From Ischnura elegans (lineage: Eukaryota; Arthropoda; Insecta; Odonata; Coenagrionidae): a DNA stretch of 64,000 nucleotides. The stretch is taken from assembly GCF_921293095.1 (NCBI RefSeq), contig NW_025791658.1, forward strand, positions 8,246,001-8,310,000, given 5' to 3'. Shown piece after piece: positions 1-11,289 of this stretch. Every line of letters begins with the position of its first letter. Positions within the stretch are counted from its first letter, which is position 1. A model generated the notes under the pieces. That model was given only the letters and a program-made list of their open reading frames with translations, made no database searches and was not told the origin of the DNA. The position numbers and the translations under genes are program-made.

Positions 1-515
1 AAGAACGATAATTTTGGGCATTGAGCAATATGAGGAACCACCATAGCTTTGACTTCCAATTTCAACGTGCTTTCAGACAAAGGTTTCATTTTCAAACTGA
101 CAACTCCAGACGATATCACGGAGTTACGATTTCCGAACCCAAAAATAGGAGTTCTAATTTTATTGGAATTCAACCGTAGCTTTCGAACGCAAGATTCCGT
201 GATAAAGGTTCCCTGACTTGCAGTGTCAAGCAAGAGTTTAATTACGCGGCCATTGCCGTCAATATCCAATACGATCGCCCTGGCAGTCGCAAGCATCACG
301 ACAGACCCCAACCGATGAGTGCACGTTTGGAAAGAAGACACCTCTCGAACTGGATTTTCTTTCGTCTCATCTGGGTCTGCGCTCACTGATTGAGGGTTTT
401 GCTGCTTCTTCTCTATTGCAGTATTATCTTCATCTAATTTCGAACATGAGCCCTCACGATTGGCAAAACAAATTAATTCATTGTGAGGCAATTTACACTT
501 AGGGCATGGCATTTT
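1..515 (-). pseudogene. Bel/Pao Gag-Pol fragment: second zinc knuckle and retropepsin-like protease (partial)
   Basis: An open minus-strand frame runs from the ATG at about 512 to the window edge with no stop. It starts with a CX2CX3HX4C knuckle (CPKCKLPHNELIC). A charged linker follows, then an aspartic-protease active-site motif LLLDTASQGTFIT at about residues 95-107, with DTA in place of the usual DTG/DSG. In this family the protease cleaves the Gag-Pol polyprotein; reverse transcriptase, RNase H and integrase should follow left of the window. The ATG is only the first codon after the nested insertion, not a natural start: the frame continues the gag frame that stops at 2587. The protein is therefore the downstream half of a broken polyprotein. 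Confidence 0.75.
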
Positions 516-2586
516 GAATAGAGTATGTGCACTCGGGAGGAATACGATTGAAATGCAGTTTATTCGATAAAGTGTATCGTAAATATCATTACTTTCGATT
601 AACAGCATTAATTGTTGCTTAGTTTGTTTAATAATTGCTATTTAATATGCATTGTTTTCGCAACGATATTAGGCAGACGAAAACGCTCATCTATTGGCTC
701 CTCGGTATGTGACGTCATTCTGGTCTATCTCATCAGCGTGCAAGGTGTTTATCGTGTTATGATCGTGTTTATGATTCAATAAACTACGTGTGCATTGGAA
801 AAAGTTGGTGGATCTGATCTGTGTAAAGGGAAATACGTTTAAGTGCTTATCATGGAATCAGGTTTCGTGAGGGTTTCTTCAAATAATATCCTGAAGGTGG
901 ATGCTTCAATGATTGACCGTGCTGATTATGTTGGACTATACCTACATGCCTCGGCACGAAGTTTTAATGTTCAACTGGAGCTTTTTTGTTGTCTTGTTTC
1001 ATTCATAATAAAGAGAAATGGACGGGAAACCTCATCGGAAATTAGGTCTAACATAAGTGAATTAAGTGAGATTGTTTACAGTGGGTAATTGGCCAAAAGT
1101 GTGTTAGCACGATTCGAAGGTTTACGGAAGTAAAAGTGCCGGTAGGTAGATAACTATCGATATTTGTATTATTGTCATTTCAAATACCGATCATAATTTA
1201 ATTTATCTATTTAACTATTTTCTATTCTATTATTATTTAACCTACTTACTCACGAAAAATAATTTTTCATATTCAGTTATGGCCCGTGGTGACGGAATGA
1301 ATATCCATAGTTAATTATTAAATTGCCGTTACTGCGCTGGGTTCTTCTTCTTCTGGGCTATTTAAGGTTTTAAACGTAAGCACAAATAACTGAAGTTACA
1401 TTTTGGTCCAGTTTAAGCAGTAATCTGGTCTTAATTTCTTTAAAAAAACGCACTTTTAGTCGACGTATTTGTTCTTTCGTAGAATTAATGTATTCAAAAG
1501 CAGAGTTCTGATTATCTCAATGTTTCTACAAGTTATTTTCAGTTCGCTAACATAGATATGTCAGTCAGATGTACATTTGCTTGGTTGAGGTTTATGAATA
1601 GCATTTGTGAGATATATCTAAAAATTGGTTATTGAAAACTTGGTCCGGATGAATGACGGAAATCTGTCGGGCTGGAAATCAAATGTTTGATAGTTAGATG
1701 AGACGATTACTTTTCATTAATTCGGTTTCAATATGCTTCTCGAAGCATTTGTTAGCACAATTTAATAATTGGTTCATTTTATATTTCTTCACAGCATAAG
1801 TTTATTGGTTTTTAAGGTACAAGTGTCTTGTTATGACTATCCATTAAGCGAGGAATCCCTGCGCGCGGTGCATTTCCAAAAAGTAGTCCCGACTTGTGAT
1901 GCGTAATAATGAGCTTATTTCACATCCGATTTGGAAAATATTAGCATCATTGTGTTTGGAATTAAATTACAAACATTTTGAATACCCAAACTATCACTTT
2001 TTATCGAAAATTAATTTTCCGTTTTTTAGTTAGTAGTACGGGTACAGTTACTAAGTTAGTTACTAATTAGTGACTTAGTTCTCACGAATTAAGTCGTACT
2101 ATCTCAAGGATCATCACTGTTTAAGTGTCTCTTAATTTTAGTGTCACTATAAATCTGCAAACGAACGCAAATGCGAGAACCGAGGAGTAAGAAATACGAT
2201 TTGGTAGTTCGAGGTAGAAAAGTTGATAGAGTCTTGTCGTCAGCGTAACCGAGAAACAAATGAATTAAAAGATGTAGATGATGGCATGTACACACTTTAA
2301 ATCTAGTCCATAAGGCATTTCATGGCTTCTTTCCAAACTCAGTATACGCTGTAGAGGGGCTCACCCTAAAGAACAAGGAATGCCTGAGAACACGTCGAAC
2401 AAAATGACGTCACAGCCTTGAGAATATGGCCGACTGGTGTTTCAGCGCATCATTAATTTTGCAAATTTTAATAATTAATATCTCACTTAAAAAGTACCTC
2501 TCTATTCTCAGACTCGGAATTTAGCCTAATTGATGTGTAAATTCTTTTTTAAGATCACTTCCCAAAAATGTGCACATACTCTATTC
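516..2586. mobile_element. 2.07-kb element with 17-bp perfect terminal inverted repeats, nested in Bel/Pao gag
   Basis: The segment starts GAATAGAGTATGTGCAC (516-532) and ends with its exact reverse complement (2570-2586). It separates the two CCHC boxes of the Bel/Pao nucleocapsid, and removing exactly 516-2586 brings the two gag frames into register, so the ends are precise. I see no target-site duplication. The interior is AT-rich with one short plus-strand ORF (843-1088) and no recognisable transposase, so it is probably a non-autonomous DNA transposon or an internally deleted copy. The superfamily is unresolved. Confidence 0.7.
843..1088 (+). CDS. Short ORF in the nested 2.07-kb element, unknown function
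   Basis: An 81-codon ORF lies 0.3 kb inside the left terminal repeat. The likelier start is the second methionine (ATG at 852), giving a peptide that begins MESGFVRVSSNNILKVDAS. This opening looks like the start of a family of insect transposon-associated proteins with a SWIM-type zinc finger, but that is memory-level recognition only and no zinc-finger residues are present in this short frame. It may be the first exon or the surviving 5' end of the element's own gene. No other feature supports expression. Confidence 0.3.
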   Translation: MLIMESGFVRVSSNNILKVDASMIDRADYVGLYLHASARSFNVQLELFCCLVSFIIKRNGRETSSEIRSNISELSEIVYSG

Positions 2587-3749
2587 ACAATCTTTTAAAT
2601 AATGGTCTTGGCTGAAACAAACTAAACAACACCCTTTAGCCTTAACTAATCTTAGCCGAGATCCCACTGACAATTTCAAAAACTTCCTGCATTTTTCCAA
2701 AGAATGCGGCAACGAACAATTTGGGCACGATTTCTGGACCCTTTGCCTATCAGTATTAACAACCATACTAGTGGACTTTCTTAAAGATTGCATTGGTTTA
2801 TGGGGCCTTTTATTCAGGCTAGTATCTGAATGAGACGATGAGGCTGCTTCCAAAATCTTGGCTTCCTCACTTAAAAAATCAAAAAATGTTTGTAGGGAAG
2901 GCTCACCAACGTTGAGCGCTACCTTTTCCCACCGCTACCGTAACACGGAATTGAGTTTGCGGCGCAACATAAAAAGCATTGGGACCGACCAACTTTCGAC
3001 ATTGTGGCCCACAGCGCTTAACGCACCAACATACTCAGTAATTAATGTGCAAAATTTGCGAATAGCTTGACCTTCCCGGGTGATCGGGTTGATATCGAAC
3101 AAAGCCTCCAGATAGGCATTAGTCAACCTGTTTGAGTCCATATAGCGCGCTTTCAAACTCTCCCACGCGACCGGGTAATTCGCCGAGGACACAGGTAAAG
3201 ACGAAACATAAGAATGTGCTTCCCCCTTACGAATAGATTTAAGATACAAAAATGTCTGCACGTCATTCAAGGACGGGTTTTCATGAACCGCAAACAGATA
3301 TACATCATAAAATGATTGCCATTGCATCAAATCACCATTAAACGCGACTAAATCGAGCTTAGGGAGAGCTACGGTCTGAACTGTATTAATTTCCCCGGTC
3401 GCAGCATGGCCCGTTGATCTTAAGTGTGGCTCTCTATCTGGGAAATATGTCAGAAGAATTTTCTTAGTATTAAAAACATAGCCTCGAGCTCCTCCGTAGA
3501 CTTACGCAATTCCTTGTCCTTTTCGACGGGAGGGGACTGTTTCGCGTACAACGAGGCTAATTTCAAAATACCCTCATTGAATTCCTCCAAAAGACTATCA
3601 ACCTGTTCTGTCATAGCTCGTACTAAATTCCTCTTTTTTACATCACTCGAATTCTTTTCGAAATCTTTTGCAACATTATCAATCCGACCCATCTTCGCTA
3701 AGAGAGATGCAAGACGAAACTCTAAATCGTCGATCGCTGGCATTGTCAA
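2587..3749 (-). pseudogene. Bel/Pao gag, broken (frameshift, stop, insertion)
   Basis: Three minus-strand pieces read as one Bel/Pao Gag. At 3749-3450 is an N-terminal helical, charged region starting MTMPAIDDLEFR. At about 3400-2938 is the capsid-like core found in this family, with WQSFYD, FLYLKS, GEAHSYV and a PITREGQAIRKF segment. At 2934-2587 is the nucleocapsid with the first knuckle CLVCFSQDHYLKDC. Damage: one frame change near 3440, one TAG stop at 2935-2937, and the 2.07-kb insertion right after the first knuckle. Gag would package the element's RNA. Few lesions suggest a fairly young but inactive copy. Confidence 0.75.
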
Positions 3750-3845
3750 CGTTCCCTAATAAAACCAATCAAGAAAGGGAAAACCAAAAGTATTCTAACA
3801 CCAACACTGATTCTACAACGAAATAATCCGGCCCGAAGGACCATA

Positions 3846-4140
3846 TGATCACTCTCGAACGTGATTATAAATGTGGACTGTATATTGTTTAAATCAAAGT
3901 CGAGCCGTGCCGGCGCACACCACTCACCGCTGCTGTTCCCGTCGGGGGCGGGACATCGCTCCGTCTCCTTGGGTTGCTCTCCGTCCATGCGCTTACGAAG
4001 TTCACACAGGACGACTCCACAATTCACTCACGTACTCGGAGTGACAAAAAAAAACAAAAACAAAACGAAAACCCGACTACGCGTGGTATCGCCAGCAGGT
4101 GGCGAGGCTCGACTTTGTATGGGAAATTCACAACCAAACA
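3846..4140 (-). repeat. Bel/Pao 5' LTR (about 295 bp)
   Basis: On the minus strand it begins TG at 4140, directly at the homology break with unit B, and can end CA at 3846. Just inside is TGG followed by a TCCTTCGGGCCGG segment (about 3827-3843), a plausible primer-binding/leader region. The left end of homology fixes the LTR start; its 3' boundary is inferred from the TG...CA rule because the second LTR is outside the window. Confidence 0.65.
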
Positions 4141-4399
4141 CCGAGTATCACGGGAAAATCGTATAACTAAGGGGTACAACCGATATTTTCATATAAAATA
4201 ATGTCATCTATCAAATTCATACCTTTTCCATACCGTTCCTCGCACTTACGAGCTTCACGATGCAAAATATTGAGAAAAAGTTTAATCGCATTGCTCTCGA
4301 CCACACTGAGGTCATTTTTGCAAACCTGTTAAATATGCGACCGCAGTGGTAACGGAGATTTCCCGTCTATGGAATGGAATAGGACGTCCTCTATAGATC

Positions 4400-6125
4400 T
4401 CCTTGGATATATTTATTTCGCTTAACATCTCCCGTCCGTTGCGTTCGTTGACTCAGAGATGATAGTTGACAACGTGGATTGGAACCCAATGCTACGAATA
4501 CTGAAATAAATAATAAATCTATACAATGACAAGAGAACTATCCATTGTTTACATAAAACCCAAGTAGCGTTGAGTAAATAAGGGCCTGGCTGTGGAGAAG
4601 CAAGACTTATGAAAGGGGTGAGAAAAGGCTTATCTTCGTCACCACTATTTTTCAATTTTTACATTTAGAAAGTCATTGACGAAATAACTGAAATGGCCAC
4701 GTGAGTGAATATTATAGGATAAAAATAAGTATGATAAGATTTGCCGATGACATAGTCAAGCAGAGACAAAAGCATTTGAATATAGTCTGGTTAATACATA
4801 TGAAAACATTCCTGTGTATTGTATGAGTACGGTAATTGGTAAAAATTAGCTGAAAATATGCTCATAGAAAAACCAAGATTATGATATGCAGCAGAAGACA
4901 AGAAATCAAGATAACATGAAAATTAGAAAGCAATCAATGGTCGAGTTGGATTAACACTGTTACTTGTGAAGCAGTATCACTAATGGCCGGAGAAGCAGGA
5001 AAACATTATCAGCAGAAAACCTAAATCGAAGGGAGCATTCCTACAAAAGAGATACCTGCTCACAACGGGAAACTTGAATAAACAAATTATACGAAGCAAC
5101 ATCTGGAGTATGCTCAAGTACCTAAGTGAAGCATAGTCATTGACAGCAGCGTAGAAAGCAAGCGAAAACGCCTTCCAAATAAGTTGATGCCGAAGAATGA
5201 TGGGGATAAAATGGATATACCGAGTTTTTAATGCGTAAGTCCTAAGAAGAGAAGGAGGGAACAGAATCCTCATGAAAACCTTGATAAGAGGATGGAGCAA
5301 CCTTGTGAGACATATTTGACTCATGTTGGCCTGATGAAGACAGGCGTCAAGGGAATTTTGGTAGCAAGAACGGAAAAGGAAGACCTCGAATAAAATATAT
5401 GCAACGGTTATTGAAATAGGTGAAAAGGAAGAAATACGTGGGAGTGAAGCGATTTTCTGATAAGACAATGGAGTGGAGAGCTGCGTCAATCAAGTAATAG
5501 AATTGTTCACATGTGATGATGATTATGATGAGGTAGTGTGGTGACTTGAAAATACATTAGATGTATCCACAATACTTTCATTGATACTCACTGATTCAAC
5601 GCGAGGAAAAGGAGCGAGAGGTAGTATTTAACAGCATGAACTGTGAACCTTATGAAGAGAATGGTGAAATACTACGAGAGGTGTTCTGTGTTACGTGGAT
5701 GTGATGCAAGGAATTTGGGAAGAAGGGATATGGAAACGGTTGACGCTTTTGAAATGTGGATGAGGCGAGGGCTGCATAAATTTAATTGGGTGCACAAAGT
5801 TAGGAATGAGAAGGTGCTGGAGAGAGGGTTTCGAAGGGAGGAAAATACTTAATTGAGATTAATACAAGTGCAAAAGAGGCATTGGATCGGACATATTGTA
5901 AGAGGGAAGGGGATTTTGACGACAGCAGACGAGGGAACAGTGGATGGAGAAACGATAAGAGGTGGATGGAGTCTGAAGAAGGCAGATGCAGGAATGATAG
6001 GAAGGAGTTTCAGGAAAAATGAAGAGGAAGTCCATGACAGAGTGAATTGTAGATGACTTTGGTATTTGGGACACCTGCCACAGAAAGGCAGTAAACAAGT
6101 TGTTGATGAATACCTGCATTCTTTT
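4400..6125 (+). pseudogene. RTE-like non-LTR reverse transcriptase remnant (intron 2 of Toll gene A)
   Basis: Broken plus-strand frames carry a reverse-transcriptase palm (VDNVDW near 4465; a degraded copy of the motif that reads RQGLSSSP in unit B), followed by C-terminal segments of the endonuclease-reverse-transcriptase type. From 5640 to 6060 comes a second C-terminal piece with KFNWVHKVRNEKVLERGF and HWIGHIVRGKGILTT, resembling the conserved 'WIGH(I)LR' tail of RTE-type elements. Many stops and frame changes. The same remnant is at 50180-51880, so it predates the duplication. It is antisense to the Toll gene and sits left of exon 2. Confidence 0.7.
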
Positions 6126-6293
6126 GAAACAGCTTGTGTATCAATTACTTAATATCTAGTGGATATCGTTTCTTTTCTCCCCAAATTTCTGTACAAAATC
6201 TATTTTTAGACAAAAAATCACTTGTTCCCCTTGGCTCCCTATTTGCCTTGCGAAAATTGTCCCCGTATTATGATTTACTCCAAAGTTTCTCAC

Positions 6294-6903
6294 CTCCAAT
6301 TCTGAAAATCTGTGTAGGGGTGAAAAACATCCCCACACGAGCCTTACGGTATCCACATATTCCCTGCAATCCTCCAGGTCGATGCCGTTGTGGGAGAGGT
6401 CCAGGTGCTTCATCTCTTTAAGCCAGTAGAAATCAACCGACTTCAAACGGTTACGTGACGTGTCCAACGTTTCTAATGTGAGGCCTCTCTCTCTTCTAAA
6501 TTCTGTTATATTATTACTGCTGATGTTGAGATGTTTCAAGTTTGGCACGAAATGATGAATTCTAGGTAAATTTGTTAACTGGTTTGATGATAGGTCTATA
6601 ACTTCCAATTTAACCGAAAGCAAATTTGGAGGTGGACGAAAATAATAAAACGATGGTACTTCTATAGTATGAATGAAGTTGTGGGACAGGTTGACCTCAA
6701 ACAGATATGGTGCTTGCGATAATATTCCAGGTTTGATCAAAGTTAGATGATTTTCGGATAGGTTCAGGTGCCTCAACAAATGAATCGGCAATTTCGGCAC
6801 ATCCTCAAGACTATTTCTGCTCATATCGAGAAAAAACGCGTGACATCCCAATATACCCTGTGCATTGAATGGTTGAAATATCCAGTAGGGCAAACGGCGG
6901 ATC
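6294..6903 (-). CDS. Toll-like gene A, coding exon 2
   Basis: Starts after acceptor ATTTCATTACAG at 6903 and ends at donor TTGGAG|GTGAGA. The 610 bp encode about seven more LRRs (FFLDMSRNSLEDVP, LRHLNLSENHLTLI, LKHLNISSNNITEF, MKHLDLSHNGIDL) and the segment REYVDTVRLVWGCFSPLHRFSELE. The longer open frame past the donor (to 6156) is intron read-through. Intron 1 is 539 bp (6904-7442), against 1216 bp in gene B. Confidence 0.82.
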
Positions 6904-8899
6904 CTGTAATGAAATGATAAAATAATCAGTTTATATATTTTCCATTATCAGGTTATTCTAAAAGTTAGGGACGTGTGAGTATCACATTTTGATCTTGAGT
7001 TGCGTTTAAGTTTAGCATAGTTATTTCTGGACCAGGCAATAAACAAATCATGCTGCAACATGTACTTATTTGACTAAAATCTTTTACGGTTTTCTATTCT
7101 GAATGCTTAGCCAGATTGAAAAAGGAAATGATAATGAATTACGTTGGTGGTAATTGTGCCAAAATGGAGAAAAACCGGCATTGTCCGAGAAAATCTAAAA
7201 ATGGCGGATTTTTCTTTCCTTCAGAAATCTTTAATATTTTTACTGCTATCTTGGCCTTTAAATAAGAAAAGCAGGGTAGGGAACAAAAGCATCGTATAAA
7301 AAAGTATGTGCGATGCAGCGGTCCACTGGGATGAATTGGCCTTATAATATCTTCCTAAATGTTGGCCTTAACAGCCTCGACAGCTCTTAAAACAGAAACT
7401 ATTCGACTCGACAGTACCCGGAAAAACTATGAAATAACAAACCTGTTGTTGCTGATATCTATGTGGCACAATCTCTTGGAATTACTGAAGAAATCCTCGT
7501 GTAGTGTCTCAATTAAATTGTGGGACAGGTCCAGTTTACGCAGTCCGGTGTTGTTTTCCAACAGTCTCGCCGGAATGTGGGTGAAGAGATTGTTCGAAGC
7601 CAGCAGTTGTGTTAAACGTTTGTTCCGGGAAAAAATGTTTTCAGGCAAATGCGAAATATTGTTACTGGAAATACTCAAATCTCGAAGATCTCCCATCCCA
7701 AAGAAGGCATCATCCGGTAGGGACGACAAAGAGATATGGTCCAGAAGAAGTGTCCAGAGCTTAGGGCTACCAATCCATGTATTATTTAAGTTTCTAGATT
7801 GCTCAAGCGTTGACGATGAGTTGGATAACGTTTCATCAGAAGTCAACACTTTGTTGTAGAGTGGTATAATGCTTTCCGATGCAAGTCCAAAGGTTAAAAG
7901 TCTATTACCGTGAAGGCGAATCCGTAGCAGGGAAGGGAGATTGTAAAAACATTCTTTAGGAATGAAACTGATCCTATTATACCCTGCATTTAGGGCTCTA
8001 AGATTTCGTAGGCTGCATACACTGGTGGGTAATGTTTTGAGTGAATTTCTTCCTAAATCGAGATTAGTCAAATTCTCCGTCTGGAGAAAAATATCGTCAT
8101 CCAAAATTTCAATCTCGTTATCACCGAGAAAGAGGTATTTAAGATCCCGCATGCTGCTCAGAAAAGTACGTCTAAATGTTCTGAGCTTGTTTCGCCCAAG
8201 ATCTAACGTATCCATCAATTCCATGTTCGAGAAAAATCTTTCTGGGAAATGTTGTATTTCCGTGTCTATGATTTGTAGGTGTTTGAGGCGTTTTGATATC
8301 CCAGAGAGGAGGTCCTCGCCTACTTCCGACAATTTTCGGCATATGATAGTGATATCCTTCAGTTGTTTTAGACCACTCCAATAATGCATGGAAAAGTGGC
8401 GAGTTTTTTCATGCTTGCAGTCTATTGTTAATTTAGTCAGTGGAAGTTGTCTCGCGCCAGCGATAAAACCTGTACTCCCACCTCCAAATAGGACTGATTG
8501 ATTACCAGACGGAGCCGAGCAATTGGCTATCACAAGAGATGCGCCATTTGGGAATGTATCGGAAGATACTGAGATGTTGGTGGACAGAATCATCGACAGG
8601 TAATCATAGGGGTCTCCCTCTGTTTCTCCCAAGCATTTCATTTCATAGGATACACACTTTGAGTCTGATGCTTCCGAATTTCGGTCTAATACAACCTTGT
8701 CTTCGCAGAGTAATCTATGAAATACATCATACGTTTTCCATCTGACGCATCTGGGGTCATCTTCACAATGATGGCCCATAATTTTATCCTCTTCGCAATC
8801 AATTGCCATTTTTTTGGCAGAACATCCAATGAGGATTAACAGGGTGAGGACGATATAAACATATATCTGTCCACTGCAGCTGCAGCGAGTTCCTGACAT
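6294..8899 (-). CDS. Toll-like receptor gene A, 5' part (exons 1-2 of the coding region)
   Basis: Two exons, 8899-7443 and 6903-6294, encode the N-terminal part of a leucine-rich-repeat receptor ectodomain. They join cleanly: donor CAG|GTTTGT after 7443, acceptor TTACAG before 6903, phase 2, with the LRR consensus unbroken across the junction. Exon 2 ends at donor GAG|GTGAGA (6294), phase 0, matching gene B, whose later exons carry the LRRCT cap. Toll proteins are membrane receptors for Spaetzle-type ligands in arthropod immunity and development. The reading frame is open throughout. Exons 3 onward are absent because the Bel/Pao element begins at 4140; they are probably left of the window. 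Not an obvious pseudogene. Confidence 0.8.
7443..8899 (-). CDS. Toll-like gene A, coding exon 1
   Basis: The start is the ATG at 8899, nine bases after an acceptor (ATTTTGTTACAG|GTTAAAATA, exon start 8908), so a 5' UTR exon lies upstream. A longer in-frame ATG at 8962 lies in the intron and was not used. Residues 12-28 (YVYIVLTLLILIGCSA) are a signal peptide. Next is a cysteine-containing N-terminal region (CEEDKIMGHHCEDDPRC), a low-similarity stretch with several N-glycosylation sequons, then about ten LRRs from about residue 190 (for example LTNLDLGRNSLKTLP, LRKLDLSHNLIETL). It ends at codon 486, phase 2. Confidence 0.82.
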
Positions 8900-9840
8900 T
8901 ATTTTAACCTGTAACAAAATGAGTATAAAAATAAATAGTAATATTAGGTTTTTATTGTACAAAATTCATATAGTATAAACATTGCAAACATTTAAAATAT
9001 ATTTCTTTTTTAATTTTTTTTCATAAAGTGACTTAAAATTAGTTCGATAATTAGGCTAGGAAGCAGGGTTTTCCCTGTAGTTCCTCAAGGTTATCCCGGA
9101 AACCTCTAAACGCCGTTATATTCGGCAACTTCTTGTCAAATTGCAGACTACCTATTGTTTTGAAAGAAAAATGATTTTTTTATCACTCGGACCATCCGTG
9201 AAGATAGCGCAGAGAGAATATAGTAAAACCATCGGCATAAAACCGAGAGGAACATGAAAACGAGCATTTGATAAGCTATAGGTTTTTGTATTGCTCGATG
9301 GAATGATAATTTGGTTGTCACAGTGTACTGCAATACAGTTTCTGCGCATCCGTTGGGCTCAGGGTTTCAGCAGAAAAAAATTCTTCCACATCTTCAAGTT
9401 ATTAGGGAGTATCGTAAAAAATTGGAGGTGTGGACCTACGTCAAAATGCAAATGCAAAGTATACCAGGGGGAAAGGGATCTTAGTGTATCAACTTACTGG
9501 AGCTTACGCTAATCAACGGCAATAAATGTCACTCGTAGGGCTGCAAATCGTATTTAGCAGAGGAAACAAATTTGGCCAACAACAACAAAAACAGTGAGAC
9601 CAGACAAAATTGCCGACGCGACGGTGTATTAGCCGAATGCCAATGTATGAATGCACAAAATTTTGCGTTCCATTGGACCCTTAATGCTTTAATGTACTTC
9701 ATTATTGTCATATTTGCTGTAATTTAATCTGCAATGATAAAAATAATGTCAGCAAAAACTTTGAAACACACGAAATTCTAAGAAAATATTCGCCTTTACT
9801 CATTTCTTTCAAACTGTAATGCATTTTAAATTTTAATGTG
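8900..9840. other. Upstream region of Toll gene A, with a block conserved in unit B
   Basis: A non-coding AT-rich stretch (8909-9055) is followed by 9060-9390, which closely matches 57262-57600. The conserved block includes ACCATCCGTGAAGATAG and GATGGAATGATAATTTGG. ORFs in it are short and differ between copies, so coding is unlikely. It may hold the 5' UTR exon or promoter of the Toll genes, or be an old repeat. No TATA or initiator element can be assigned with confidence. Confidence 0.45.
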
Positions 9841-10499
9841 GATTTAAGTTAAATAATACAACATCTCACTGGAAGCATCGTGTTCTGGAATTTTAATATT
9901 CAAATGTGACAATTTCTCTAATATACTTGGCATAAAAAGGATTAGGATTTTATGTGACAGTAAAACAGTATATTCCCACGAGACAGCAATATATGACAAT
10001 GTGGGGTGCATAACTAGCAATACATACTGATTTCGGCCAAAGTGTCGAAAACGCAACATTATGTTCCCGATCCGATTTTCACGTAATGTTGACTTCCCGT
10101 AACTAAAATAAATATAAGCTGCTACATCTAATAATTGAAATTTTGACACATTTTGACGAATAAAAATTTCTTTACGGGAGTAGTTACTCTTCGGTAAATA
10201 TATTTATCTTGCGTATAAGGTGACTTCATTACCGACATATCTAGAGTACTTTTAATTATATCAAAATAATTATGAAATGCCATTATTTTCTCTCTACAAA
10301 CAGTTTAAATTTATAATATTTGAAAAAAGCGAACTCTATATGAAAAAAATTCGTTGAAACAATTTTTTTCCTGTCTTAACAATGTTGCGTTTTCACAAAT
10401 ATGGCCGTAAATGGGTCAATATAATGTGTGCATGTTATACGTTATGTGCATTGTTTAAGATTTTTCATTTTTATTAAGTAATTATCATGGGACCATACT

Positions 10500-10850
10500 A
10501 ACATGCTATAAAATTCGTTTTGCATAATGTTCCCCGCATTTCTTAAGTAGACATTTCTGGATATAAAGACTATGTCGTCGGCAGGCGAAAGGAAATTGCA
10601 GTTTTTTATATTCATTCATTTCATTTAAATAAATTAAATGCAAAATTGGCCCCAGAATCCATCCTTGGGGCACTCCCATTTTTATGCTGATAATGTCACC
10701 AACGACATTTTGACCTTTCACCACTACCTTTCTATTTAATCAAGAATTCCTAAAACCAATCGAGCAACAACCCTCTCACTCCAATTTGATAATGATTTTT
10801 AAACATTACTGAGGTATTTACAATATCAAACGTCTTTTTTAATCACCCTT
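10500..10850 (-). pseudogene. Jockey/CR1-like reverse transcriptase fragment
   Basis: Minus-strand translation gives a degraded RT core: a KKTFDIVNTS segment (like the KAFDTV motif), GVRGLLLDWF, then IKMGVPQGWILGPILHLIYLNE, the conserved B/C region of Jockey/CR1-clade reverse transcriptases. The catalytic YADD-type box is destroyed here but survives as FSDD in the paralogous copy at 59490-59830. It is present in both duplicated units, so the insertion is older than the duplication. A third, opposite-strand copy of the family lies at 44700-45190. Confidence 0.7.
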
Positions 10851-11289
10851 TCTTATCATAAAAAATGACTTCATTTTTCTATTGTGAGGAAACCCAAACC
10901 AGAAACTTAAGTCGATTACTAAAGAAAGGGAACACTGCCAAAAACTTTGTAAATTGAAAGAAGTAATAGCATTTAATGAACAATAAACTAATAACAAAGA
11001 GTTGATAAAAATTGTAACTGAATCTTTTTAGAAAAATCTGAGACAGAAAACAGATAATGAACATTAGCCTGACAAGGCCATTTTTTGCGTATAATGAACA
11101 ACTGAAATATGCTTTGATGCAGTACGAAATGAGTAACTTTTGTTTTAAATGTTTGTGCACTGATAATAATCTTAAGGTGAGAAATGAGCGCTGATGAAAA
11201 GCTTTGAACTTTGAAATAGAAATGAGCTTTGGTTAGGTTGGAAAAGGCTATAGCACCACATGCCACTTTTATCTGACCATGAGTTGGGA

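Larger units (their letters stand above)
1..4140 (-). mobile_element. Bel/Pao LTR retrotransposon, 5' part, truncated by window edge
   Basis: Read on the minus strand, the order is LTR (4140-3846), leader, gag (from 3749), a double CCHC zinc knuckle and an aspartic protease that runs off the window at base 1. The LTR begins TGTTTGG exactly where homology with the duplicated unit at 49885 starts, so this element inserted into unit A after the duplication. The bases next to it (ccgag, 4141-4145) match the uninterrupted copy at 49885-49889 and are the likely target duplication, whose second copy would lie left of the window. Gag is damaged by a frameshift, a stop and a 2.07-kb nested insertion, so the copy is dead. 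Family assignment rests on the gag and protease motifs and on the leader. Confidence 0.85.

Noticed and set aside
8900..8962. Upstream ATG at 8962 as start of Toll gene A
   Set aside because: The splice acceptor at 8909-8910 lies between; gene B has no matching methionine; the ATG at 8899 precedes the signal peptide.
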